Shown: in pieces, positions 52,146 to 60,512 of the stretch | Numbering within the stretch: the stretch's first letter is position 1 | Layout: each line of letters opens with the position of its first letter | NCBI RefSeq assembly: GCF_014926585.1 | Contig: NZ_CP045422.1 | Location: 1,156,501 to 1,220,500 of the forward strand | Source: Devosia beringensis | Lineage (GTDB): Bacteria > Pseudomonadota > Alphaproteobacteria > Rhizobiales > Devosiaceae | Direction of reading: 5' to 3' | Length of the DNA: 64,000 nucleotides | The notes under the pieces: model-generated | The model's database searches: none | The model's input: only the letters and a program-made list of their open reading frames with translations | What the model was told of the DNA's origin: nothing | Program-made: the position numbers and the translations under genes

Positions 52146-54267
52146 CCTGCAGCGTCGCGTAGGCCGAAGGGTAAAACGCATTATTGTCCAGGCCGGACAG
52201 CAGGCCATGGCCCGGCTGCGCCCGACCTTTGTCCGATCGGGACAGGCGAGAAGCGCCAGCGGACGCTTCGGCTTCGCCAATGCAGCATTCATGGACCAGG
52301 TTTGGCGAAAGACGCCTTGGCACCGAACGCTTGTGGTCGAACTTGCCAGGGAGGCCGTTGCCCACCGGTTTGATCTGCTGGGGTCGGGCCGGGTAACCCT
52401 CTCTTACGACATGACATGCAAAGGGCTGGCCGGCATTCGGTTCGCCCGTCCGGCGGCACCGGCCATCGATGAAGCCGGTCATTGGCTGGCCGGGCGGATC
52501 AATTCAAGCAACCTCGCGGAAGCGCAGCGCATCTGGCGCTTGATCGATCCGGCCTACGTGCCAATCGATTGGCAGCTGGATTTCAAATCCGGCTATCGCT
52601 GGAGCGAATCCACTTGGCACGGCGCCATCCGCTTTGGCCATCATCTCGGGGCGGATGTAAAAGTGCCTTGGGAACTCGCGCGGCTGCAGCACCTTCCGAT
52701 GTTAGCGCTTGCTGCTTGCGATGCCGACAGCGACGCCCCAGAATTCACGCGAGAAGTACGCAATCAACTGCTGGACTTCATCGCGACCAATCCTCCAGGC
52801 TTCGGGGTCAACTGGGCCTGCGCCATGGATGTGGGGATCAGAGTGGCCAATATGGTGGTTGCCCATGATTTGCTGCTGGCTGCCGGCGCGAACCTTGATG
52901 TCGATTTCGAGACAATCTTCGATGCCAGTGTGCTTGCCCATGCGCGACACATCGCCGGCAACCTCGAATGGTCGCCGCTCTATCGGGGTAATCACTACCT
53001 TGCCGACCTCGCCGGCCTGCTCTTTGCTGCAACCGACCTTCCGCAAAGCCAGGAGACCGATGGCTGGTTGGCCTTTGCGACCCGAGAATTGCTCGGCGAG
53101 GTCGGCTATCAGTTCCATGCGGATGGAAGTAACTTCGAGGCCAGCACCTGCTATCACCGCCTATCTGCTGAGATTGTGCTCTGGGCGTGCGCCTTGCTGG
53201 ACAACCTGACTGAAACCCGGTTGGAGGCTCTTGCTCGACCCCATAGCTGGAACGGGACGGTGCCGCCGCGCCGTCCTCTGCCGCCCTTGCCCATGCACAA
53301 CGTGCCATCCTCGTGCAAGCCGACGCCGATTTCGCCGCAGATGCGTCAACAGCTCGCCGCCATGGCGCGTTTTACTCGTTGCGTCACACGCCCGGACGGG
53401 CTCGCCGTGCAGTTCGGCGACAATGACAGCGGCCGGTTCCTGATTCTGGGATCGCAGGAACAGCGGGCTTGGCGAGACGGCGTCAATCCGGCTACGTCTC
53501 TTGACCACCGAGGCCTCTGCGAGGGTACAGACAGTTTTTTGGGCAAGCCCTCAGCCGATGCCGCGTCCAGTATCCTGGCGACGTTTGCCGGACGAACAGG
53601 GGACGCCCCTGCAATGGATTACGATCCCCAGCCCTGTGGCAATCGGGGCGACGATGTCCGCTGGGACGAGCTGACCGCCCTCGGTCAGTCGGCTCCGCCT
53701 GGCAGCATCTGGCGCTGCGAGATCCCGGGCGGCCCAGGCTTGCGCGGCCAGCTCGAATATCAAGGCTTTGATGGAATGGGCTGCTATGTGCTGCGCAGCA
53801 CCCGCCTGTTCGTGGCCATTCGCTGTGGGGAGATCGGTGTTGGCGGCTTGGGCCCGCATGCCCACTGCGATCAGTTGGCCATTGAAGTGATGGTGGATGG
53901 CCGATCGCTGATCCGTGACCCTGGCAGCTATATCTACACCGCCCTGCCCGACATGCGGAACCGCTACCGGTCGGTGAAGTCGCATCATGCGCCCCGCCAT
54001 GGCGACGCGGAGCCGGCCAACCTGACGCTCGGCATCTTCGACCTGCGCGGCGCTTCCGCAGGCGAATGCCTTTATTTCGGGGCAAGAGGCTTTGTGGGGC
54101 GCCACCGCGGCTATGGTTTCGACGTCTACCGACGCGTCGAGGTGGAGGATGATCGGATCATCGTCATCGACTTCAGTCCCGATGGCCACACAATTTCCGA
54201 TCCAACCGCCGACCCCATTGATTTCTCCCCGGGCTACGGGCAGATCGAGCGCATGAGCCCGTCATGA
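52132..54267 (+). CDS. Heparinase II/III family polysaccharide lyase-like protein
   Basis: A 711-residue protein with two parts: an alpha/alpha toroid region (about 40-400, including GFGVNWACAMDVGIRVANMV and GNHYLADLAGLLFA) and a C-terminal beta-sandwich (about 500-711). The family motif GPHAHCDQLAIEVMVDGRSLIRDPGSYIY is at about 574-602, with His576 and His578 in the place of the conserved active-site histidines, and NRYRSVKSHHAP follows. No signal peptide is visible, so it may act in the cytoplasm or be exported without a classical signal. Such genes occur in surface-polysaccharide clusters with bi-domain oxidoreductases, as here. Uronic-acid cleavage is the known activity of the family; its role during synthesis is unclear. 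Confidence 0.9.
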   Translation: MPLLDLQRRVGRRVKRIIVQAGQQAMARLRPTFVRSGQARSASGRFGFANAAFMDQVWRKTPWHRTLVVELAREAVAHRFDLLGSGRVTLSYDMTCKGLAGIRFARPAAPAIDEAGHWLAGRINSSNLAEAQRIWRLIDPAYVPIDWQLDFKSGYRWSESTWHGAIRFGHHLGADVKVPWELARLQHLPMLALAACDADSDAPEFTREVRNQLLDFIATNPPGFGVNWACAMDVGIRVANMVVAHDLLLAAGANLDVDFETIFDASVLAHARHIAGNLEWSPLYRGNHYLADLAGLLFAATDLPQSQETDGWLAFATRELLGEVGYQFHADGSNFEASTCYHRLSAEIVLWACALLDNLTETRLEALARPHSWNGTVPPRRPLPPLPMHNVPSSCKPTPISPQMRQQLAAMARFTRCVTRPDGLAVQFGDNDSGRFLILGSQEQRAWRDGVNPATSLDHRGLCEGTDSFLGKPSADAASSILATFAGRTGDAPAMDYDPQPCGNRGDDVRWDELTALGQSAPPGSIWRCEIPGGPGLRGQLEYQGFDGMGCYVLRSTRLFVAIRCGEIGVGGLGPHAHCDQLAIEVMVDGRSLIRDPGSYIYTALPDMRNRYRSVKSHHAPRHGDAEPANLTLGIFDLRGASAGECLYFGARGFVGRHRGYGFDVYRRVEVEDDRIIVIDFSPDGHTISDPTADPIDFSPGYGQIERMSPS

Positions 54268-55541
54268 AGATATTGATCATCACGCATTCTTTCCCGCCAG
54301 ACCTCACACCGCGGGCCTTCCGGTTAGCCGCCATTGCCGAGGAACTTGCGGCCCAAGGGCACGACGTGCATGTCCTTTGTGCAACGGGAGCCGACGCGCC
54401 CTATGCCGGCAGGGCAAGGATTCACCGGGTGGCCGACCCGATCCTGGGACGGCGCAACCAGCGGCCCTCATCTCCCGCCGCTGACCGGGCACCCCTGGCA
54501 GTAAAGAGGAGCATGGTACGCCGCTTCAAATCCATGCTCGTCCAGGCCTGGCGCAAGGTCTACTGGCCCGACTATGCCTGCGGCTGGATCATTCCTGCTA
54601 GCGCGGCGGCAGACAGACTGCAGGCGGAGCATGGTTTTGACTGGGTGATCTCCACCTCGCACCCGTTCTCCGGGCATGTCGTGTGGTTGCGCGCTGGCGC
54701 TAGGGCAACCGGCACCGGCTGGCTGGTGGATATTGGCGACCCCTATTCGCAGATGGACGAGCCGGCGCCCTATAACCGCCTGCTCTATCAAGGTCTCGGT
54801 CGATGGACCGAAGGTCGCGTCCTGCGGCGTGCCGACAGGATCACCGTAACAACGGAAGCGACGCGGCGACTCTATGAAGGAGGGTTCCCGGTCACGCGTG
54901 GAAAGCTGGCAGTCATCGGCCCCCTGTTGTCCCTGCCGCCCAGCCCTGTCCGCACGCGCCCGCGTGGTGGCGCCATCAGGATCGTCTTTGTCGGCACGCT
55001 CTATCGCACCATACGCAATCCCGCCTACTTCCTGGACCGCTACCAAGCCCTGCGGGCAGCGCGCCCCGACAAGACCTATGAAATGCACTTCTACGGAGCG
55101 GTGAACGATTGCCACGACATCCTGCAGCGGCACCTGGTGGCAGCGCCCGGCTCTATCGTGGTGCATGGCCTGGTTGAACGCGAGGAAGTGACGCGTGCCA
55201 TGGCCGAAGCCGATGCCGTGCTGAATATCGGCAACCATTCCACGTCGCAGCTGGGCAGCAAGGTCATTGAATATATGGCTGTGGGGCGGCCGATCATCAA
55301 TGTCGTGACCCTGCCGGACGATACGTCCCTCACCGCGCTTGAGGATCATCCGGCCACCTTGCTGCTGTCGGGATCAGACGGTAAACCTGTAGGCGATGAC
55401 ATTGCCCGCCTGGCTGCGTTCCTGGACAATCCTCCACCGATACCGCAGGCCTACACGGCATCAGTTATCGCGCGGCACTCGCCACAAACCATCACCAGAG
55501 AATATTCCGCGCTATTGGGCAGGACAGCCGAGGCACGCTGA
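54264..55541 (+). CDS. Glycosyltransferase, GT4 family
   Basis: A 425-residue GT-B protein overlapping the lyase gene (ATGA). The N-terminal acceptor domain starts MKILIITHSFPPDLTPRAFRLAAIAEELAAQGHDVHVLCA. The donor domain has IRIVFVGTLYRTIRNPAYFLDRYQAL, then GLVEREEVTRAMAEADAVLNIGNHSTSQLGSKVIEYMAVGRPIINVV, in which the E-x-M-A-x-G-R-P-I pattern is the donor-binding region of family GT4. It would add one sugar of the repeat unit at the cytoplasmic face of the membrane. Donor unknown. Confidence 0.88.
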   Translation: MKILIITHSFPPDLTPRAFRLAAIAEELAAQGHDVHVLCATGADAPYAGRARIHRVADPILGRRNQRPSSPAADRAPLAVKRSMVRRFKSMLVQAWRKVYWPDYACGWIIPASAAADRLQAEHGFDWVISTSHPFSGHVVWLRAGARATGTGWLVDIGDPYSQMDEPAPYNRLLYQGLGRWTEGRVLRRADRITVTTEATRRLYEGGFPVTRGKLAVIGPLLSLPPSPVRTRPRGGAIRIVFVGTLYRTIRNPAYFLDRYQALRAARPDKTYEMHFYGAVNDCHDILQRHLVAAPGSIVVHGLVEREEVTRAMAEADAVLNIGNHSTSQLGSKVIEYMAVGRPIINVVTLPDDTSLTALEDHPATLLLSGSDGKPVGDDIARLAAFLDNPPPIPQAYTASVIARHSPQTITREYSALLGRTAEAR

Positions 55542-55662
55542 CAGCCGGAAGCTGTTGACGGGGCAATTCAAGCCAAGACAACAAGCGCGCCAATTGCTAC
55601 TGGTCCTGCCTACGGCCTCTCCGGGCGGATGGGGCACCCGTCATTTGCCGCAACGAGGATCA

Positions 55663-56394
55663 ATGACCGTGACCACTCCAGACCCGACACTGGACCGCTA
55701 CCTCAATGGTGATTATGCGGAAAAAAACCCTGACTGGGATTCGGGGGACTCGCCCTGGAAAGCAGGCAAGATAGCGCAGATTTTGCGGGATCACTCCATC
55801 CGGCCGCAACGCATCGCCGAAGTTGGCTGCGGCTCGGGAGCCGTGCTGGTGGCCTTGCGTAGCGCTTTCCCCGAGGCTGCTATGGAAGGCTATGATATCG
55901 CGCCAGACGCCCAGCGTTTCTGGCCCGAGAGCCGCAAGGCTGGCATTGCCTTCACCCTGGGCGACTATCTCGAACTGGATACGCCGGTGCCGGATGCACT
56001 GCTGATCGTCGACGTTCTGGAGCATCTCGGCAATCCCTGGGAGTTTCTCGCCCGCCTCAAAAGCCGCGCGAAACTGATCGTTTGCCATATTCCGCTGGAC
56101 CTATCCGCCTCGAGTGTGCTGCGGGAGAAGCCGCTTCTGCTGGTGCGTGACAAGGTGGGCCACCTCCATTATTTCACCAAGACCCTAGCAGTGTCACTGC
56201 TGGAAGAGTCGGGCTACGAGGTCATCGAAGCGCGCTACACCAACGCCTCGCTCGATGCGCCGCAACTCTCGCTCAAGACGCGCCTTGCCGGCCTGCTTCG
56301 ACGTGTGGTCTATGCCCTCAACAAGGACCTGGGTGTCCGTCTGCTCGGCGGCGAAACACTCATGGTCCTGGCTCGCCCGCGGAGCGGCGATTGA
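55663..56394 (+). CDS. Class I SAM-dependent methyltransferase
   Basis: About 243 residues from the ATG at 55663 (GAGG upstream), after a 121-base gap. The AdoMet motif is IAEVGCGSGAVLVALRSAFPEAAMEGYDIAPDA (about residues 47-79), followed by LLIVDVLEHLGNPWEFLARL as motif III/IV. The C-terminal part has HLHYFTKTLAVSLLEESGYEVIEARY, usual for Methyltransf_11/23-type enzymes. Within this cluster it may methylate a sugar or cap a chain. A longer in-frame reading upstream overlaps the glycosyltransferase gene and is rejected. Confidence 0.85.
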   Translation: MTVTTPDPTLDRYLNGDYAEKNPDWDSGDSPWKAGKIAQILRDHSIRPQRIAEVGCGSGAVLVALRSAFPEAAMEGYDIAPDAQRFWPESRKAGIAFTLGDYLELDTPVPDALLIVDVLEHLGNPWEFLARLKSRAKLIVCHIPLDLSASSVLREKPLLLVRDKVGHLHYFTKTLAVSLLEESGYEVIEARYTNASLDAPQLSLKTRLAGLLRRVVYALNKDLGVRLLGGETLMVLARPRSGD

Positions 56395-57404
56395 GCCTGT
56401 TCATCCAGGCGTCGAATATTCACGTCGGCGGAGGCAAGACCTTGTTGCTCCCGCTGTTGCAGGCCCTGCAGGGGCCTGCGACGGTCTATATTGACGAACG
56501 CCTGTCCGACCTGCCGCCGCTCCATCCCGATGTGGCGATCTTCCGGGTCAAGCCAACCATTTTAGGCCGGTGGCTTGGCGAGCGGGACCTCGCCCGGCGA
56601 GCCTCGGCCGGAGATGTCCTGTTGTGCTTCGGCAATCTGCCACCGCTCTTTCCCAGCAAGGCTGCGGTCCGAGTCTACTTGCACAACCGGTACCTCGCCG
56701 AAAACCTGTCCACCAGCGGCCTGCCGCTCCGAGTGCGCCTACGCATTGCCGTGGAGCGGATGTTACTCCGTTTGGGCCTGCGTGATGCCGAACTGGTAGT
56801 GCAGACACAGACAATGGCCACTGCAGCGCAAGCCAAGTTTGGTCGCACACCACGCGTCATCGGCTTTGCCCCGGCGCTGCCGGCGCCCGCATTTGATGGC
56901 AATGCCATCCGAAAGTTCGACTTCGTCTACGTCGCCTCTGGCGAAGCGCACAAGAACCACCGCCGCCTGGTCGAGGCTTGGACCTATCTCGCCAAGATGG
57001 ATATCCGCCCCTCGCTCTGCCTGACATTGACGGAGCAGCGCGACGGCGCGCTCTGGCGCTGGGTCAAGGACGAGGCGGAGGACCAGGGCCTCGACATTCA
57101 CCTGCGGGCTGTTTCGAACCCCGGTGAAGTTGCGCGCCTCTTGGCCGAGAGCGGTACTCTGATCTATCCGTCGCTGTTCGAGGCTTTTGGCATTCCCATG
57201 CTCGAAGCGCAGACTGCGGGTCTTGCGGTCCTCGCACCCGAACGTGACTATGTGCGAGACCTGCTGGCGCCGCAGCAGACTTTCGACCCTCTCTCGGCGC
57301 GGTCGATCGCCCGGGCGGCGATGCGCCATCTCGGTCAGACCCAATCTTCCGCGCCGGTTCTCGATCCAGCCACCTTCCTCGACCTGATAAAGAAGGCACC
57401 GTGA
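56391..57404 (+). CDS. Glycosyltransferase, GT4 family
   Basis: A 337-residue GT-B protein with a TTG start overlapping the previous stop (TTGA). The N-terminus has SLFIQASNIHVGGGKTLLLPLLQAL, common to short glycosyltransferases of O-antigen clusters. The donor domain has FDFVYVASGEAHKNHRRLVEAW, GTLIYPSLFEAFGIPMLEAQTAGLAVLAPERDYVRDL, where the FEAFGIPMLE segment contains the nucleotide-sugar-contacting E-x7-E. It builds one linkage of the repeat unit. Donor unknown. Confidence 0.88.
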   Translation: MSLFIQASNIHVGGGKTLLLPLLQALQGPATVYIDERLSDLPPLHPDVAIFRVKPTILGRWLGERDLARRASAGDVLLCFGNLPPLFPSKAAVRVYLHNRYLAENLSTSGLPLRVRLRIAVERMLLRLGLRDAELVVQTQTMATAAQAKFGRTPRVIGFAPALPAPAFDGNAIRKFDFVYVASGEAHKNHRRLVEAWTYLAKMDIRPSLCLTLTEQRDGALWRWVKDEAEDQGLDIHLRAVSNPGEVARLLAESGTLIYPSLFEAFGIPMLEAQTAGLAVLAPERDYVRDLLAPQQTFDPLSARSIARAAMRHLGQTQSSAPVLDPATFLDLIKKAP

Positions 57405-58634
57405 GTGCGGATACTCGTTTCCACCCAGTATTATTGGCCTGAGGCCTTCGTCATCAACGACTTGACGAAGCTGCTGACCGACCGGGGGCATGTGGTCACG
57501 GTGCTGACCGGCAAGCCCAACTACCCGCAAGGTAACATCTACTCTGGATACCGGGCCTGGGGCGTTACCCGGGAGCAGCACCAGGGGGTAGAGGTGGTCC
57601 GTGTACCTCTTGTTGCGCGCGGGCAGCAATCGCGGCTGCGCCTGGCACTCAACTACCTGTCGTTCCTGGCCGCTGCCGCCACGCTGGGGCCATGGGCATT
57701 GCGCAAGCACACATTCGATATCATCCTGGTCTATGGGGTCTCGCCCCTGTTGCAGGCTCTGCCTGCGGTGCTGTTGGCCAAAATGCACAAAGTGCCTCTG
57801 GTCGTCTGGGTGCAGGATCTTTGGCCGGAGAGCCTTTCTGCCACTGGCTATATGCGCAATCGCTGGGCCCTGAAGCTGATTTCGTCCGTGGTCCGGATCA
57901 TCTACCGCGCATCGGACAGAGTTCTTGTGCCTTCTGAGGCCTTCCGAACGCCCGTGGAACACTATGCGTCGCCAGACAGGATTTTCTACTATCCCAATGC
58001 GTATGTCGACCAACCGGTCGGCGAGGCAAGCTTTGGCGCCCAAACACTGGCCCAGCGGCTGGAGCGGGTTTTCTCTGTCGTCTTCGCCGGCAATCTGGGT
58101 TCCGCCCAAGCGCTGGATACGGTGATCAATGCCGCTGCAACGTTGGCGCATCGCAAGGATATTGCTTTCTTCCTTGTCGGCAGCGGCAGTGAGGCGGAGC
58201 GTGTCCGCGGCGAGATCGAGCGCTTGGGGCTCCTGAATATTGTCCTGTGCGGCCGCTTTGCGCCCGAGGACATGGGCGCCATCCTGCCCGCAGCCGGGTG
58301 CCTGTTGGTGACGCTTAAGGCCGAGCCGATCTTTTCCTATACGATCCCCAGCAAGGTCCAGGCCTATCTAGCGGCCGGCCGGCCGATAATCGCGGCACTA
58401 GACGGGGAAGGTGCGCGCATCATCGAGCAGGCGGGTGCAGGCCTGACCGTGGCGGCCGAAAACGCACCTGCGCTGGCCCGTGCCATCGAAAAAATGGCCG
58501 ACACCCCCGAAGTTGTTCGCAATGCCATGGGCAAGAGCGGCCGCTCATACTATGAGCAACACTTCACCGCGGACGAACTGGCAGACGCGCTGGTCGCCCA
58601 TCTGGGAGCGGCACGGCAACAAGCGAGGCAATAA
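57405..58634 (+). CDS. Glycosyltransferase, WbuB-like (GT4)
   Basis: A 409-residue protein with a GTG start directly after the previous stop. The opening MRILVSTQYYWPEAFVINDLTKLLTDRGHVVTVLTGKPNYPQG is the signature of WbuB-type transferases, and VVWVQDLWPESL, VVFAGNLGSAQALDTVI and PSKVQAYLAAGRPIIAAL complete the fold. In E. coli O26 the homologue is in the fnlABC locus and is thought to transfer N-acetyl-L-fucosamine. Here too it precedes three genes of that pathway type, so it probably uses the UDP-N-acetyl-L-deoxyhexosamine they make. Confidence 0.9.
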   Translation: MRILVSTQYYWPEAFVINDLTKLLTDRGHVVTVLTGKPNYPQGNIYSGYRAWGVTREQHQGVEVVRVPLVARGQQSRLRLALNYLSFLAAAATLGPWALRKHTFDIILVYGVSPLLQALPAVLLAKMHKVPLVVWVQDLWPESLSATGYMRNRWALKLISSVVRIIYRASDRVLVPSEAFRTPVEHYASPDRIFYYPNAYVDQPVGEASFGAQTLAQRLERVFSVVFAGNLGSAQALDTVINAAATLAHRKDIAFFLVGSGSEAERVRGEIERLGLLNIVLCGRFAPEDMGAILPAAGCLLVTLKAEPIFSYTIPSKVQAYLAAGRPIIAALDGEGARIIEQAGAGLTVAAENAPALARAIEKMADTPEVVRNAMGKSGRSYYEQHFTADELADALVAHLGAARQQARQ

Positions 58635-58636
58635 CC

Positions 58637-59491
58637 ATGAAAGTACTCGTCCTGGGGGCCTCTGGCATGCTGGGCAATGCGATGATCCGTGTGCTGCTTC
58701 AGCACCCGAATTTGGAAGTGTACGGGACCCTGCGGTCCGAAAGTGCACGGCGCTTCTTTGGGCCTGAATTGCAGTCTCGGCTATTGACCGGAGTGGACGT
58801 ACAGGATCACGATGGACTGGTTCGCCTGCTTACCCAGACGAGGCCGAACGTTGTCGTCAACTGCGTTGGTCTCGTCAAACAGCTGGCCGAGGCAGATGAT
58901 CCGTTGCTGGCACTGCCGATCAACGCCATGTTGCCGCACCGTCTGGCGCGGCTCTGCGCCCTTTCGAATGCGCGCCTCGTCCATGTCAGCACCGACTGCG
59001 TCTTCACGGGGCGCCAAGGGCTCTATACGGAAACAGATGAGCCAGATGCACAGGATCTCTATGGGCGCTCCAAACTGCTCGGCGAAGTGGCCGCTCCCAA
59101 TGCGATTACCCTGCGCACCTCCATCATCGGGCATGAGCTCAGCAGCCGACACGGCCTGGTGGAGTGGTTCCTCGCCCAAGAGGGATCCGCGCGTGGTTTC
59201 ACCCGCGCGATTTTCTCCGGCCTGCCGACCTGCGAGCTTGCGCGCGTGACGCGGGACTTCGTGCTGACACGCCCTGAACTGTCAGGCGTCTACCACGTCG
59301 CCTCGGCGCCGATCGCCAAATACGACTTGTTGAAACTCATCAACGAGCAATATGGCACATCGATCGTCCTCGAACCCGACGACAAGCTGGTCATCGACCG
59401 TTCCCTGGTGGCCGCGCGCTTCAACGCGGCGACAGGCTACCACCCCCCGGACTGGCCCCTCCTGGTGGCCTCGATGAATTCGTTCAGATAA
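58637..59491 (+). CDS. RmlD-like reductase of the N-acetyl-L-deoxyhexosamine pathway
   Basis: A 284-residue SDR. The NAD(P) motif is MKVLVLGASGMLGNAMIRVL, and the RmlD pattern continues with VNCVGLVKQL, VSTDCVFTGRQGLYTETDEPDAQDLYGRSKLLGEV (Thr and YxxxK) and PELSGVYHVASAPIAKYDLL. FnlB/WbjC/CapF reductases of UDP-L-FucNAc synthesis are near 370 residues with a C-terminal cupin domain; here that domain is absent. In the L-QuiNAc/L-RhaNAc pathway the middle enzyme (WbvR) is RmlD-like, as this one is. It therefore probably reduces the 4-keto sugar made by the next gene's product. Confidence 0.88.
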   Translation: MKVLVLGASGMLGNAMIRVLLQHPNLEVYGTLRSESARRFFGPELQSRLLTGVDVQDHDGLVRLLTQTRPNVVVNCVGLVKQLAEADDPLLALPINAMLPHRLARLCALSNARLVHVSTDCVFTGRQGLYTETDEPDAQDLYGRSKLLGEVAAPNAITLRTSIIGHELSSRHGLVEWFLAQEGSARGFTRAIFSGLPTCELARVTRDFVLTRPELSGVYHVASAPIAKYDLLKLINEQYGTSIVLEPDDKLVIDRSLVAARFNAATGYHPPDWPLLVASMNSFR

Positions 59492-59501
59492 GGAATACAA
59501 C

Positions 59502-60512
59502 ATGTTTTCCAACGGCGTCCTGATGATTACAGGCGGCACGGGCTCGTTCGGCAACGCTGTTCTCAAGCGTTTCCTCGACACCGATGTTCGCGAAATCCGC
59601 ATCTTCAGCCGTGACGAGAAGAAACAAGAAGACATGCGGATCGCCATGAACAACAGCAAGTTGCGTTTCCATATTGGCGATGTCCGCGATGTCGACAGCG
59701 TACGCCAAGCGATGCGTGGTGTGGATTTCGTCTTTCACGCGGCGGCCCTCAAACAGGTGCCGTCCTGCGAGTTCTACCCCATGGAAGCCGTGCGTACGAA
59801 CGTGCTGGGGGCCGAGAATGTCCTCAACGCGGCAGTCGACGCCGGGGTCAAACGGCTGGTGGTGCTCAGCACCGATAAGGCCGTCTATCCGATCAATGCC
59901 ATGGGCATATCGAAAGCCATGATGGAAAAGCTCATGGTGGCGAAATCGCGCATGCTTGCGAGCAGCGATACGGTGGTCTGCGCCACGCGCTACGGAAATG
60001 TCATGGCGTCCCGCGGCTCGGTTATTCCCCTGTTCATCGATCAGATCCGCAGCGGTAAGCCACTGACGCTCACCGATCCCAATATGACGCGCTTCCTCAT
60101 GTCGCTCGACGACTCCGTCGATCTGGTGGTCCACGCCTTCCAGAACTCCGAACAGGGCGACATCTTTGTGCAGAAGGCGCCGGCCTCCACTCTGGGCGAT
60201 CTGGCCGAGGCGCTACTGACCCTGTTCAATAGTCGCAACGAAGTCAAAATCATCGGTACCCGGCACGGTGAGAAGCTCTATGAATCACTTCTGTCCCGCG
60301 AGGAAATGTCGCGAGCCGAGGACATGGGACGCTATTATCGGGTGCCGGCGGACGGCCGTGACCTTAACTACAACAAGTATTTTGTCGAGGGCGAGGAGAA
60401 AGTTTCCGCCTTCGAGGACTATACCTCGCATAACACAACTCGGCTTGACGTCGATGGTGTCACGAGCCTGCTCGCCAAACTCGACTATGTACGGGAACTG
60501 CTCAGTGCGTAA
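59502..60512 (+). CDS. UDP-GlcNAc 4,6-dehydratase/5-epimerase, FnlA/WbjB/CapE family
   Basis: A 336-residue SDR with AAGGA before the ATG. The NAD motif is ITGGTGSFGNAVLKRFL (about 9-25). The usual catalytic Tyr is replaced by Met in the MxxxK pattern INAMGISKAMMEK (Met134, Lys138), which defines this family. VFHAAALKQVPSCEFYPMEAV and TDPNMTRFLMSLDDSVDLV are strongly conserved in CapE/WbjB/FnlA. It converts UDP-GlcNAc to the 4-keto-6-deoxy sugar and inverts C5 (and C3), the first step to L-FucNAc or L-QuiNAc. Confidence 0.93.
   Translation: MFSNGVLMITGGTGSFGNAVLKRFLDTDVREIRIFSRDEKKQEDMRIAMNNSKLRFHIGDVRDVDSVRQAMRGVDFVFHAAALKQVPSCEFYPMEAVRTNVLGAENVLNAAVDAGVKRLVVLSTDKAVYPINAMGISKAMMEKLMVAKSRMLASSDTVVCATRYGNVMASRGSVIPLFIDQIRSGKPLTLTDPNMTRFLMSLDDSVDLVVHAFQNSEQGDIFVQKAPASTLGDLAEALLTLFNSRNEVKIIGTRHGEKLYESLLSREEMSRAEDMGRYYRVPADGRDLNYNKYFVEGEEKVSAFEDYTSHNTTRLDVDGVTSLLAKLDYVRELLSA

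Noticed and set aside
55396..55662. N-terminal extension of the methyltransferase frame
   Set aside because: It overlaps the upstream glycosyltransferase; the ATG at 55663 with GAGG fits the family's start.
60268..60504. N-terminal extension of the FnlC-like epimerase frame
   Set aside because: It overlaps the dehydratase gene and is Arg/Pro/Thr-rich nonsense; the GTG at 60505 matches the family start.
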